Shown: positions 26,786 through 36,202 of the stretch, in pieces
How the letters are laid out: each line of letters starts with the position of its first letter
Numbering within the stretch: position 1 is the stretch's first letter
Source of the DNA: Planctomycetota bacterium
Lineage (GTDB): Bacteria; Planctomycetota; Phycisphaerae; UBA1845
NCBI GenBank assembly: GCA_016200265.1
Contig: JACQFE010000043.1
Location: 1-64,000, forward strand
Direction: 5' to 3'
Length of the DNA: 64,000 nucleotides
Position numbers and translations under genes: made by a program
Notes under the pieces: generated by a model
What the model was told of the DNA's origin: nothing
Seen by the model: only the letters and a program-made list of their open reading frames with translations
Databases searched by the model: none

Positions 26786-29629
26786 ATGAAACAAGGCTCA
26801 ACCAGCACTGTCTCCTGGTGGTTTCCAATGGGTAGCAGTCCACGCTTTGCTTGGGAAAGTGTGCTGCTCACCGCGACGCTGCTCGGCGTCATCGAGATAC
26901 TCGATCGCTATGTCGCGACGATCCCTGTCCCGATTTCGATCTCACAGATCGCCGCCGTTTACGCGGCGATGGTTGGAGGTCTGCGTTCCGGACTCACCAG
27001 TGCCATGTTGATCGCCTTCTACGGTGTCTACAAGTTCTCCACGCCCGGTCACCTCTTCGAATACACTTATGAGAACCGATGGAGAATGGGTATTGCGTTG
27101 ACCGTCCCGACAATTCTCGTCTTGATCATCAGTTGGTTACGTGCCCGGAACGCGCGGGCCGATGTCGCCATTCGCGAGCACGCCATTCTCGAAGCCCAAC
27201 TCGCCGAGCGCACCAAAACCGAGCAGGAACTCCGACGACAGCGTGCCGAGCAGCAAACCATTTTTCACTCGGTACCGGCGATGATTTGGTACAAGGACAG
27301 ACAGAACCGGATTCTTCGCGTCAATTATCTCGCCGCCAAGTCGTTGGGAAAATCCGTTGAGGAAGTGGAGGGGCGGCAAACGGAGGAGATCTATCCCCTC
27401 GAGGCCGAAAAGTACCTGCAAGACGACTTGGAAGTCATGACCACAGGAAAGCCCAAGCTCGGGATCGTTAAGCGATACGAAGTCCCCGGTGGAAACGATC
27501 TTTGGGTCCATGCCGATAAAGTCCCTTACCGCGACGAGGACGGAACTGTCATTGGCGTCATTGTTTTCGCCGTCGACATCACCGAGCAGATCACCTCAAG
27601 GCAGGAACTGCAGCGCACCCGGGATGAACTTGAACTCAAAGTCCACGAGCGGACCGCAGCACTCGTCCAGGCCAATGAAAATCTTCGTGCGGAGATCGTC
27701 GAACGCGAAAGAGCTCAGGCAATGACGTCGAACGCCGAGAGACGCTTGCAGGCGATCATCGACAACACCACCGCCGTTATCTATGCGAAAGACGCGGGCG
27801 GAAAATACTGGTTGATCAACAAACGCTGGGAGGAGATATTCGTACTCCCACGTGAGCAATGCATAGGCCGGACTGACGAGGAGATATTCCCAACGCATGT
27901 GGCCGAGGCGTTTCAGTCAAACGATCAACGCGTCCTTCGCGACGGAATACCGATTGAATTCGAGGAGGTTGCTCCGCATCACGACGGTCCGCACGACTAC
28001 ATTTCCTTGAAGTTTCCCCTCTTCGACGGCAGTGGCCGGACCATCGGCGTCTGCGGAGTATCCACAGACATCACCGACCGTAAGCTTCGGGAACGACAGC
28101 TTCGCGAATACGCGGACCAGCTTGAGCAGGCCAACCGCGAACTCGCCGCGGCTCACGAAGTCGCGGAGTCGGCCAACCGAGCCAAAAGCCAGTTCCTCGC
28201 CAACATCAGCCATGAAATCCGCACGCCCGTCATGGCCATGCTCGGTGCTGCGGAGCTACTCGGAGCGCCTGGAGCGACCCCGGATCGCAAGGCGATGATT
28301 CTTCGCAACGGACGCCACCTCATGGCACTCATAGACGACCTGATCGATGTTTCGCGCATCGGCGCCGGCAAGCTCAACCTTACACTGGCGGAATGCTCAC
28401 TGCTTGAGATCATGGCGGATGTCAACGCCATTACGGAACCGATGCGCCGCGGCCGCGACGTCGATTACAAGCTCGTCTTCGAAACACCAGTTCCCGCGGT
28501 TATCCGCACCGATCGCGTACGCCTCGCCCAGGCTTTGGTAAACCTACTCAACAATGCCTTTAAATTCACCGCCCACGGACATGTGCATGTGCGGGTTCGC
28601 TTAGACCGTGTCGCCGCCCAACGTCGTCTGACCTTCGAGGTCGAGGACACGGGCATCGGAATCCGCCCCGAGGAACAAGCGCGCATCTTCGAGGCGTTCG
28701 CGCAGGTCGAACCCATTTCGAGAGGCGCCTCGGCGGGCGCGGGTCTTGGTCTGCCGATCGCCCTCTCGATCGCCGAACGCCTCGGGGGCTCAATATCAGT
28801 CCGGTCCAACAAGCAGGGCGGAAGCACCTTTTGCCTGTCGATCGCTGTGGGAGATCTTGCCAATGCGGCCTTGATCACACCGGAGCAGCCGATTGCGACG
28901 TCCGTAGGATTCGACTCTCCTTTTCCGACGCCGCAGACGCTTGTCGGACGGGTGCTTCTTGCTGAGGATGCCGACGACATTCGCGAACTCATCGCCTTCT
29001 CGCTCCGGCAAGTAGGTGTCGAGGTCATCTGCGCGGCCGATGGTCAGCAAGCCGTCCGCCTCGCAAGAGAAAGCACGTTCGATCTGATCTTGTTGGATCT
29101 CTACATGCCCAAGCTCAACGGCATCGCCTCGGCCTGCGAGATTCGCGCCGCGGGCTTCCGCGGAGCCATGATCGCCTGCACGGCAGCGGCTGGTCACGAC
29201 CGTCGGGAAATCCTGGCGGCCGGCTTCGACGACATTTGGCCAAAACCCATCTCACTCGGCGAACTCTTCGAACGCTCATCGGCCTATCTGGCAGCGCAAT
29301 CAGAGGCGGGGTTGCCGACCACACCATCTGATCGCGCCCGATCATCAGAACGGTGGGACACGGCCGTGGCGCACTTCTCCGCCTCGTTGCCGAACCGCAT
29401 GCGCGCCCTCCACATTGCGGCGACCGCGCATGACCAGGCGCGCCTCCACGAGGTCCTCCACCAGCTCGTCGGCGCGGCCGGCATCCATGGTTTCGATGAA
29501 GTCTCGCGTCAGGCCGCTACGCTCCTTGGGGGAATCAAACAAGCCGTGCTTGCCGACGAACTCCCGGATTTGTCTCGTCTCCAAACTGCCGTCGACCTGG
29601 CCTTGGCTGAGCGACCGGACTCGCAGTGA
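26786..29629 (+). CDS. Membrane hybrid sensor histidine kinase with PAS, REC and HPt domains
   Basis: 947 residues. Residues about 20-117 contain three to four membrane helices in an unusual N-terminal sensor, followed by a coiled coil (about 118-155) and two PAS domains (about 155-275 and 330-440). HisKA has the H-box ISHEIRTPV with His476; the ATPase domain has N-box ALVNLLNNAFKF and the G-boxes EDTGIGI and GAGLGLPI. A receiver domain (about 730-845) has the phospho-acceptor Asp771 in LILLDLYMPK, and an HPt domain has His892 in LHQLVGAAG. Known: such hybrid kinases relay phosphate His-Asp-His to a separate response regulator. None is encoded nearby, so its partner is elsewhere. The signal sensed is unknown. 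Confidence 0.92.
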   Translation: MKQGSTSTVSWWFPMGSSPRFAWESVLLTATLLGVIEILDRYVATIPVPISISQIAAVYAAMVGGLRSGLTSAMLIAFYGVYKFSTPGHLFEYTYENRWRMGIALTVPTILVLIISWLRARNARADVAIREHAILEAQLAERTKTEQELRRQRAEQQTIFHSVPAMIWYKDRQNRILRVNYLAAKSLGKSVEEVEGRQTEEIYPLEAEKYLQDDLEVMTTGKPKLGIVKRYEVPGGNDLWVHADKVPYRDEDGTVIGVIVFAVDITEQITSRQELQRTRDELELKVHERTAALVQANENLRAEIVERERAQAMTSNAERRLQAIIDNTTAVIYAKDAGGKYWLINKRWEEIFVLPREQCIGRTDEEIFPTHVAEAFQSNDQRVLRDGIPIEFEEVAPHHDGPHDYISLKFPLFDGSGRTIGVCGVSTDITDRKLRERQLREYADQLEQANRELAAAHEVAESANRAKSQFLANISHEIRTPVMAMLGAAELLGAPGATPDRKAMILRNGRHLMALIDDLIDVSRIGAGKLNLTLAECSLLEIMADVNAITEPMRRGRDVDYKLVFETPVPAVIRTDRVRLAQALVNLLNNAFKFTAHGHVHVRVRLDRVAAQRRLTFEVEDTGIGIRPEEQARIFEAFAQVEPISRGASAGAGLGLPIALSIAERLGGSISVRSNKQGGSTFCLSIAVGDLANAALITPEQPIATSVGFDSPFPTPQTLVGRVLLAEDADDIRELIAFSLRQVGVEVICAADGQQAVRLARESTFDLILLDLYMPKLNGIASACEIRAAGFRGAMIACTAAAGHDRREILAAGFDDIWPKPISLGELFERSSAYLAAQSEAGLPTTPSDRARSSERWDTAVAHFSASLPNRMRALHIAATAHDQARLHEVLHQLVGAAGIHGFDEVSRQAATLLGGIKQAVLADELPDLSRLQTAVDLALAERPDSQ

Positions 29630-30050
29630 TCGGCTTTGCGCTCAAAGGCCGCATGAACGATTGCGCAGCATACGCGGTCAAGTATTTCAGCCTGCCGAGC
29701 ATGGCAAGCAGAATCATGTGCGCCCGTCGGGACAATGCTCAACGCTATTACCATGTGCCCTGCACGGTTACGGCAACATCATCACTCACGGGGCGCGCGT
29801 TAACTGGCTGGTTGGCTGTTGACGGGAGAAACATAGAGCGCGGAGCCAGAGAGAGTGCCGAATGCGTCATGGCCGCTTGGTTTTACAGACGGCCATCCTC
29901 GGCTTGTACGCCGCCCGGCCCAGCGATCGGTAACTCTCGCGAAAAGCATAAAGGGGGCTTGCAGGCATGGCGGCTGTGTACTTATCTTAAGCGTCTCGCC
30001 CTCAAATCGAATCTTCGCGATTGACCGAGAGGGCGCGGTCGGAAGTCCGC
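29630..30050. other. Intergenic region
   Basis: 421 bases without a gene I can support. A frame reads through from 29626 but has no start signal and no protein-like character. I see no strong repeat or promoter. Confidence 0.4.
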
Positions 30051-30638
30051 ATGGAGATCGAAATGAAAATCGAACAATCGGAAAGCCCCGTGACGGTCCT
30101 TCGCGCCGAGCACCAGATCATTCTTCGTGTGGTCCGGGTCCTCGGTCGGCTCATGGATCGATTCGAGCAGGCCGGTGAATTCCCCGAAGCGCCGCTGGCC
30201 AAGTGCGTCGAGTTCATTCGACTCTTCGCCGATGCCTGTCATCATGGCAAAGAAGAGGACCTTTTGTTTCCGGTGCTGGAGTCGCGGGGTATTCCAAGCG
30301 ACGGTGGACCCATCGGCGTCATGCTCCATGAGCACAAGATCGCCCGAGGTCTCACCGGGGAAATGGCCGGCGCATTGACCGACGCTCGAACCGGTGACGC
30401 CTCCGCCCGAACACGATTCTGTCAGGCAGCCAGGGAATACGTGGACCTGCTCACGAACCACATCTTCAAGGAAGACAACATCCTGTTTAACATGGGCGAT
30501 CGAGTAATGAATCCTGACGATCAAGCATCGCTCGGGACGAAATTCTGCGACGTCGACTGTCGCGTATTCGAGGGCAAACGGCGCGAAGAACTCGAGCGAA
30601 TCGCCGACGAACTGGAGGCGGAATGCGGGCATGGTTGA
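30051..30638 (+). CDS. Hemerythrin-like four-helix protein
   Basis: About 195 residues from the ATG at 30051; the ATG at 30063 is also plausible because GGAG lies 6 bases before it. The hemerythrin-like metal ligands are in place: LRAEHQIILR, CHHGKEEDLLFP, MLHEHKIAR and NHIFKEDNILF, each on one helix. Known: these proteins bind a di-iron or similar centre and sense or bind oxygen, NO or metals, or protect against them. It is close to the hybrid kinase but has its own start region. Cytosolic. Confidence 0.85.
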   Translation: MEIEMKIEQSESPVTVLRAEHQIILRVVRVLGRLMDRFEQAGEFPEAPLAKCVEFIRLFADACHHGKEEDLLFPVLESRGIPSDGGPIGVMLHEHKIARGLTGEMAGALTDARTGDASARTRFCQAAREYVDLLTNHIFKEDNILFNMGDRVMNPDDQASLGTKFCDVDCRVFEGKRREELERIADELEAECGHG

Positions 30639-30978
30639 CGTGCCGACGAAGCCACGACAATAGCCTCAGCGAGCCGTCGCTGGTCGCGCTTTGGCTCTTC
30701 GCGAGCAATGAAATAGACCCGCCACAGGCACGATCCGCTTTGCAAATTTGGTGCAAGTTCCGTGCAAATGAGCATCATGTTGAAGCCGAGGGCAGTGTCT
30801 ATGCCGTTAATGATGGGATTATGCGTCGATTTGACACGGACTATGGTGAAACTATAATGGATGAGCATCCCGTGGATATTGAAACAACCATCGGTGCAGC
30901 CAGGTACCGATGGCATAGGCAGACGCGAGGCGCGTCCGACACATCTTTCGCCTGGAAATCATAGAGAGAAATCTAGTA
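30639..30978. other. Intergenic region with a strong promoter and a long leader
   Basis: 340 bases before the DEAD-box helicase, holding the consensus promoter at 30831-30858. Transcripts would have a leader of roughly 115 bases. A small frame at 30623-30964 is rejected because it overlaps the preceding gene and the promoter. Confidence 0.55.
30831..30858 (+). promoter_or_regulatory. Consensus sigma70-type promoter of the DEAD-box helicase gene
   Basis: TTGACA (30831-30836) and TATAAT (30853-30858) both match the consensus at all six positions, with a 16-base spacer. They lie about 120 bases before the start codon at 30979. This is the best promoter in the window. Confidence 0.75.
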
Positions 30979-32202
30979 ATGCAATTTGAAGACTTGCGGC
31001 TTTCTGAGCCGCTGTTGCGGGCGGTGCGTGAAGCAGGCTACCGCACCCCCACCCCCATCCAGATCGCCACCATTCCGCATGTGCTCGATGGAAAAGATCT
31101 TTTGGGCTGTGCCCAAACCGGAACGGGAAAAACGGCGGCATTTGCCCTGCCCATGCTGCAACGTTTGAGCGCAAAACGCGGGCCTATCCGGCCGGGGGTG
31201 GTCCGCTCGTTGGTTCTATGTCCCACGCGCGAACTGGCCCAGCAAATCGTCGAAAGTTTCCACACATACGGGGTTCACAGCGGCCTTGGCTTTGCGGCGA
31301 TTTTCGGCGGAGTGAATCAAAATCCTCAGGTCCGTTCCATACGAGGTGGTCTTGATGTTTTGGTCGCCACGCCGGGCCGTTTGCTCGACCTGATGGATCA
31401 GCGGCTCGTATCTCTGGCCGCCATTGAAACTCTGGTACTGGATGAAGCGGATCGCATGTTTGATATGGGATTCCTTCCGGCCCTGCGTCGAATTCTGGCG
31501 GTTCTGCCGAAAGTGCGCCAGACGCTGCTCTTCTCCGCGACCATGCCCGCACCGATTCGCGAGCTGGCTAACAAGGTTTTGAAGAGTCCGGTTTCCGTTC
31601 AAATTGAGCGTCTTTCGTCTCCAACTCCAACTGTCGATCACTGGGTCCACCACGTCGAGAAGCCCGCAAAGAACGACCTTCTCATTGAGCTTCTCGCGAA
31701 ATCGCCGCGTTCGCGCGCACTCATATTCACCCGTACCAAGCACGGTGCGGACAAAGTGACCCGCCACCTCATCGGCGCCGGGGTCAATGCGGGAGCACTT
31801 CATGGCAACAAGAGCCAGGGAGCGCGGACCAGAGCACTCGCGGAGTTCAAATCGGCCGGCACGGGCGTACTGGTGGCGACGGATATTGCCGCACGCGGGC
31901 TGGATGTGCACGATATTTCCCATGTCATCAACTACGACCTGACAAATGATCCGGAGACGTATGTGCATCGGATCGGCCGTGCAGGCCGGGCTGGCGCCAA
32001 AGGAACGGCAATTTCTTTTTGCACGTCGGAGGAGCGCGGCGACTTGAAGTCAATCGAACGATTGTTGCAACAACCGCTCCAGCAAGCGGGGCAATCGCCG
32101 GCACGCGAACATTCCTCTTCTTCGGCAGGGACTGCCGTTGCGACGCGTCCCATTGCCACGAAGCGGCCCTGGCGCAACAGGAACCGACGCGAACGCTTGT
32201 AG
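30979..32202 (+). CDS. DEAD-box RNA helicase, RhlE-like
   Basis: 407 residues, 1 core plus a short basic tail. Motifs in order: Q-motif TPTPIQ, Walker A AQTGTGKT (45-52), PTRELAQ, TPGR, DEAD (155-158), SAT, RTKHGADKV, TDIAARGLDV and HRIGRAGRAG. The C-terminal tail (KRPWRNRNRRERL) is rich in Arg. Known: it unwinds short RNA duplexes with ATP in ribosome assembly and RNA decay; many are cold-induced. A long leader between the promoter and the start codon would allow post-transcriptional control, but I do not see a specific element. It converges with the first exopolysaccharide gene. Confidence 0.94.
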   Translation: MQFEDLRLSEPLLRAVREAGYRTPTPIQIATIPHVLDGKDLLGCAQTGTGKTAAFALPMLQRLSAKRGPIRPGVVRSLVLCPTRELAQQIVESFHTYGVHSGLGFAAIFGGVNQNPQVRSIRGGLDVLVATPGRLLDLMDQRLVSLAAIETLVLDEADRMFDMGFLPALRRILAVLPKVRQTLLFSATMPAPIRELANKVLKSPVSVQIERLSSPTPTVDHWVHHVEKPAKNDLLIELLAKSPRSRALIFTRTKHGADKVTRHLIGAGVNAGALHGNKSQGARTRALAEFKSAGTGVLVATDIAARGLDVHDISHVINYDLTNDPETYVHRIGRAGRAGAKGTAISFCTSEERGDLKSIERLLQQPLQQAGQSPAREHSSSSAGTAVATRPIATKRPWRNRNRRERL

Positions 32203-32237
32203 ATCTAACGCGAGTGATCCCCATGCTCAGCAAGTTC

Positions 32238-33515
32238 CTATGCGCCGCGCGCAAGCTTTCGATACTCCTCCGTCCATTGATTCCACACTTTGCTTTGTTC
32301 GAAATTCGCGCAGACCCATTCCCGGCCGGTGCGACCCATGGATTCGCGAAGCATCGAATCGCGAACCAGACGCGAAATGGCCTCACGAAGCGCGCTCGCA
32401 TCGCCGATCGGTACTCTCAACCCGGTGACGCCGTCCACCATCGCGTCCCGAGCGCCCGTCGCATTCGTTGTGATGGTCGGCAGCCCCATCGCGGCGGCCT
32501 CCAGAAGCACGCCGGGCAAGCCTTCTCGATAGGTCGGCAGAACGAAGATGTCCATTGCGGCCAGGAACGGAATGACGGTGTTCTGCCATCCGACTGCCCG
32601 GACGCCGGAATCCGTGGCGAAGAAATCGACGCACGCTTGCGAGGGTTTGTCCCGATGTTCGTAGTCGCCGACGAGGAGCAGGATCGCCTGCGGAAATTCC
32701 CGGCGGAGACCGCGAAATGCCTCGGCCAATTCTTCGACCCCTTTGTCGCGAACCAGGCGACCGATGAAGCCGATGACGACGGCGTCGGGCGGAATTCGAT
32801 GAGTGTCGCGGATCGCGCGTCCTTCCGCTCGTTGCTCCGGGGAAAATCGGGAAATGTTGATGCCGTTGGCGCTGCCCGCGCCGATGACGCGAATTCCTTC
32901 CGCCCGCCCCAATCCATTCCCGATGATCTCACGACGCACAGACTCTGACACGGCAAACGTGATGTGAGCCAATCGGCACGGCACTCGTACGGACATCCGC
33001 AGGATGAAATTAAGCAAGCCGCGCTTACCCTCGTAGGCCAGACCATGGGCTATGTGAACCACACATGGGCACATCGCAAACCAAGCGGCGATCGAGCCGA
33101 CCAATGCGGCCTTCGGCGTAGCCACCTCGACGACCTCAAACTTCTCGCGGCGAAAGAAGCGGACCATTTGCACGAGCGCGCGCAGATCGCCGAACGGCAT
33201 GACGGCCCGCGTTAGTGGAAAGGCCTGAAATCGAGCACCGCGTGCGCGGATGGCATCATCGAGTTCCGACGACGCGCACGCCGCCGTCACGTCGAAGCCG
33301 TGAGCGACGAAATACTCGAGTCGCCCTTCGTATAGAATCTGGATGGATTTGCCGATTGTGGTTATGATGCAGATGCGAATTGCGCGCGACCCACGGGAGT
33401 CATTCCGTTCCGATGAAATACTTGCGTCAGTCGGTTCCGTCCGCTGATCTTTGTCCATGCACGCGCTATAATATCCACCGTCATCGGCGTCAATTGATTT
33501 GTGTTCGTCTACCAT
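32238..33515 (-). CDS. GT4-family glycosyltransferase
   Basis: 425 residues from the ATG at 33515, which has GGAG 6 bases upstream. It begins with about 50 unconserved residues, then the GT-B fold: IRICIITTIGKSIQILYEGR at the N-terminal domain start, HIAHGLAYEGK mid-way, and in the C-terminal domain GFIGRLVRDKGVEELAEAF and VLPTYREGLPGVLLEAAAMG, which holds the nucleotide-sugar binding EGLPxxxLEA signature. Known: retaining transferases that build lipopolysaccharide, capsule or exopolysaccharide at the cytoplasmic membrane. The donor and acceptor are unknown. It is divergent from the next transferase. Confidence 0.9.
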   Translation of the reverse strand: MVDEHKSIDADDGGYYSACMDKDQRTEPTDASISSERNDSRGSRAIRICIITTIGKSIQILYEGRLEYFVAHGFDVTAACASSELDDAIRARGARFQAFPLTRAVMPFGDLRALVQMVRFFRREKFEVVEVATPKAALVGSIAAWFAMCPCVVHIAHGLAYEGKRGLLNFILRMSVRVPCRLAHITFAVSESVRREIIGNGLGRAEGIRVIGAGSANGINISRFSPEQRAEGRAIRDTHRIPPDAVVIGFIGRLVRDKGVEELAEAFRGLRREFPQAILLLVGDYEHRDKPSQACVDFFATDSGVRAVGWQNTVIPFLAAMDIFVLPTYREGLPGVLLEAAAMGLPTITTNATGARDAMVDGVTGLRVPIGDASALREAISRLVRDSMLRESMGRTGREWVCANFEQSKVWNQWTEEYRKLARGA

Positions 33516-33534
33516 TGGATCTCCGCAAATTCGC

Positions 33535-34743
33535 ATGAGAGTCCTTGTTTCCACGGAAGCCCGTTTCGACCGCACGCCCGACGGCGCATGCTGGGTGATT
33601 GGCCCGGCCGATTACGAATTCTGGAAGCGATACCTCGATGAATTCGACGAAGTCCGCATCGTGGCTCGAATGCGTGATGCTTCGGCGGCTCCGAGGGGTA
33701 GCGTTCGCGCAGATGGTTCGCATGTCACATTGGCCGGTCTGCCGTATTACGTTGGCCCGTGGCAACATATTCAACGGCGCGCCTCCATTCGTCGCGCGAT
33801 TCGCGAACTGCTCTCCGGCAATGAAGCCGTGATCGTTCGCGCGCCGGGGCCGATCGGGGCGATGCTGACATCCGGGATTCGGGAGACCGATCCATTCCGT
33901 CCCTACGGAATCGAAGTCGTCGGCGATCCCTATGACGTTTTCGCTGCCGGAGGCGTTGGGTCATTCCTGCGGCCACTTCTCCGCTGGTCGATGCCGCGAA
34001 CCTTGCGCAAGCAAATTGCCGGCGCATGCGCAGCTGCCTATGTGACTCAGGACTCCTTGCAGAAGCGATATCCCGCACGTGCCGACGCCTTCGTCACTTC
34101 GTATTCGAGCATCGATATGCCCGGCGAAGCATTTGTCATGGAGCCTCGCGCATTTCACGTTGGGAAACCCGGACGAATCATCTTTGTGGGCACTCTTGAA
34201 CAACTCTACAAAGCTCCTGAAGTGTTGATCGATGCCATCGGAATTGTTTGCGGGACCGGACTTGATGCCAAACTCACGATCATCGGCGACGGCGTACACC
34301 GGGCTGAACTTGGGGCGAGAGCAAAGGAGAGTGGGCTCGCTGACTGCGTTCGATTTCTGGGATCGCTTCCTTCCGGCCAGGCCATTCGGGACGAACTCGA
34401 CAAGGCTGATTTGTTTGTCCTGCCTTCGCGAGCTGAAGGGCTTCCCCGTGCCATGATCGAGGCGATGGCCCGTGGAGTGCCATGTATTGGCACGAATGTC
34501 GGAGGAATTCCCGAACTTCTCGCCCCATCCGAGCTAATTCCTCCCGGTGACGCTGAAGCGCTGGCTGCGAAGATCCTCGAAGTCCTGCGCGATCCTCCCC
34601 GCCTCGCCCGACTCTCTCATGAAAATCTGGAAAAATCCCGTGCGCACAATGCAAACGCTCTGCGACTGCGGCGAATGGCGTTGTATCGAGTCATCTGCGA
34701 CGCCACGCGGGGCTGGCAGCAACGATCGCCCTTGCGGGATTAG
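33535..34743 (+). CDS. GT4-family glycosyltransferase
   Basis: 402 residues from ATG at 33535, which has no clear ribosome binding site. The N-terminal domain starts MRVLVSTEARFDRTPDGACW. The C-terminal domain contains GRIIFVGTLEQLYKAPEVLI and VLPSRAEGLPRAMIEAMARG, the GT4 signature. It is transcribed in the opposite direction from the other genes of the locus except the beta-helix protein. Only 19 bases separate its start from that of the divergent transferase. Confidence 0.88.
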   Translation: MRVLVSTEARFDRTPDGACWVIGPADYEFWKRYLDEFDEVRIVARMRDASAAPRGSVRADGSHVTLAGLPYYVGPWQHIQRRASIRRAIRELLSGNEAVIVRAPGPIGAMLTSGIRETDPFRPYGIEVVGDPYDVFAAGGVGSFLRPLLRWSMPRTLRKQIAGACAAAYVTQDSLQKRYPARADAFVTSYSSIDMPGEAFVMEPRAFHVGKPGRIIFVGTLEQLYKAPEVLIDAIGIVCGTGLDAKLTIIGDGVHRAELGARAKESGLADCVRFLGSLPSGQAIRDELDKADLFVLPSRAEGLPRAMIEAMARGVPCIGTNVGGIPELLAPSELIPPGDAEALAAKILEVLRDPPRLARLSHENLEKSRAHNANALRLRRMALYRVICDATRGWQQRSPLRD

Positions 34744-34767
34744 AGCATGCACCGATCCAGTCTTGCG

Positions 34768-36129
34768 TCACCCCTGCCGCACTTGGCGATAATGCTGTCG
34801 GTAAGAGACCGGGCGAAGTTGACCGCGCTGACCTGCCGACTCGGCAACAGTTCTGAAAACGGCGCGCCGTGCAAAAACAGGTCGGAGCAAAAGCGCTGGT
34901 AACGCGACGACGAGGAGTAGGTCGAGGACCACACTTGATGAGAAAACACAGCTAAAGACCAGTGGAATCCAAAGAGCTCCGTAAAAGCTAGACCGACCAT
35001 AAATGCGACGATCCAGCCATGCGCACACCCGCCCGATCAACAAACAGCCAAGAACGCCAAAGTAGCCAAAATTCAGGATCAGCTCTTCGAGAAAACCAAG
35101 CCCATATCCCCACATCAACTGTTTTCCTTCGTGCCGCCCAAATACGTCGTTCGTAAAATAGACGGGCGCAGGCCAAGGCTTGGCAGGCCAAATCGACCTG
35201 GGGATGAAGGCAGTGCCGAAAAACACGTAACTGGCTCCGCGATACGGCACAATGAGGCTGCTCGTCCACGTGCTGCGGTAAAGAACATGGCGCAGGGTGT
35301 AATCGCGGGCCATGTCACCCCGCAGAAATTCGAGAGGCGCGAGGGCGCTTCCTTTAACGCGCCCAAGGTACGCATAACTGCCCACAACCAGCACCATACC
35401 GAGTATCACACAGGTTCGAAGCCGGAGTCTCCCCTCGAAAAATCGGACCATGATGATCGTCATGCCCAAGGCAAAGGCCAGTGCCCGCTTGCCATTCAGG
35501 TAGACGGCAATAGCGGCCAAGGCAAACGCCACCCAACGGACTGGATCTGCCCATGACCGGGTCTTCTGGCCACGCAGAAAGTCAATCAGGAGGAAACTCA
35601 GGACCGCTCCAAGACAAATCATCTGGATGATTCCGATCAGAAAATTCTGCGCCGGGGACGCATGGACTCTAAAGTCGACAACGTCCCCGTAGATGAGGAA
35701 GACCTGGGGCATCCCGGAGGCCAATACCGCAGGCAAAGGCAGCAACAAGATCAACCATGCACCAACGTAGACGATTGACGCGAATGCCGTGGAGCTCTCC
35801 GGCGGAAGGGTAGTTACACCTGAAGGCAGCCGCTGACGTCGCGTCCATTTTTGCCCCCACTCACCGAGTTTGATTAGAAGAACGGCAGCCAGCAGCACGA
35901 AACAGTACTGGAGCGCAACGTCGGCACTGAGCGTCGATTGGATGAACCAAGGCGGAACATAAGCCGGGGCGAACCATTCGTATACAAGCGGTAGGCCGTA
36001 GAAAAAGAAAAGAACCGAGCATACCAAATCGGCACTGCTAAGATATTGCCGCGTGAAAGCGCATATGAACGCGCGCATGGAAATGCTCGCCATAACGAGG
36101 ACGACGAGAATCTCGAGGAACCGAATCAT
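34768..36129 (-). CDS. O-antigen/exopolysaccharide polymerase (Wzy-like)
   Basis: 453 residues, ATG at 36129. It is a membrane protein with about 11 hydrophobic segments spread through the sequence and a larger external loop around residues 285-345 (RGASYVFFGTAFIPR). Low sequence similarity but the overall pattern is that of an O-antigen ligase/polymerase; the RFRVHASP and GKRALAF segments are the sort of charged loops found in this group. Known: Wzy joins repeat units on the periplasmic side of the inner membrane. The genomic setting beside a flippase and transferases supports this. A ligase role is also possible. Basic C-terminal tail. Confidence 0.7.
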   Translation of the reverse strand: MIRFLEILVVLVMASISMRAFICAFTRQYLSSADLVCSVLFFFYGLPLVYEWFAPAYVPPWFIQSTLSADVALQYCFVLLAAVLLIKLGEWGQKWTRRQRLPSGVTTLPPESSTAFASIVYVGAWLILLLPLPAVLASGMPQVFLIYGDVVDFRVHASPAQNFLIGIIQMICLGAVLSFLLIDFLRGQKTRSWADPVRWVAFALAAIAVYLNGKRALAFALGMTIIMVRFFEGRLRLRTCVILGMVLVVGSYAYLGRVKGSALAPLEFLRGDMARDYTLRHVLYRSTWTSSLIVPYRGASYVFFGTAFIPRSIWPAKPWPAPVYFTNDVFGRHEGKQLMWGYGLGFLEELILNFGYFGVLGCLLIGRVCAWLDRRIYGRSSFYGALWIPLVFSCVFSSSVVLDLLLVVALPALLLRPVFARRAVFRTVAESAGQRGQLRPVSYRQHYRQVRQG

Positions 36130-36202
36130 CCTAAGCCCGTACTCCGTTCACTAGAAGTCGACAGCGGGATTTGGGTCACCAGTCCCCCTCCTGACCGTCG
36201 CG

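Noticed and set aside
29626..30024. Plus-strand frame of 132 codons after the hybrid kinase
   Set aside because: No start signal, no recognisable product, and composition as expected for non-coding DNA.
30623..30964. Small plus-strand frame of 113 codons
   Set aside because: It overlaps the end of the hemerythrin-like gene and the consensus promoter; no start signal and no protein-like character.
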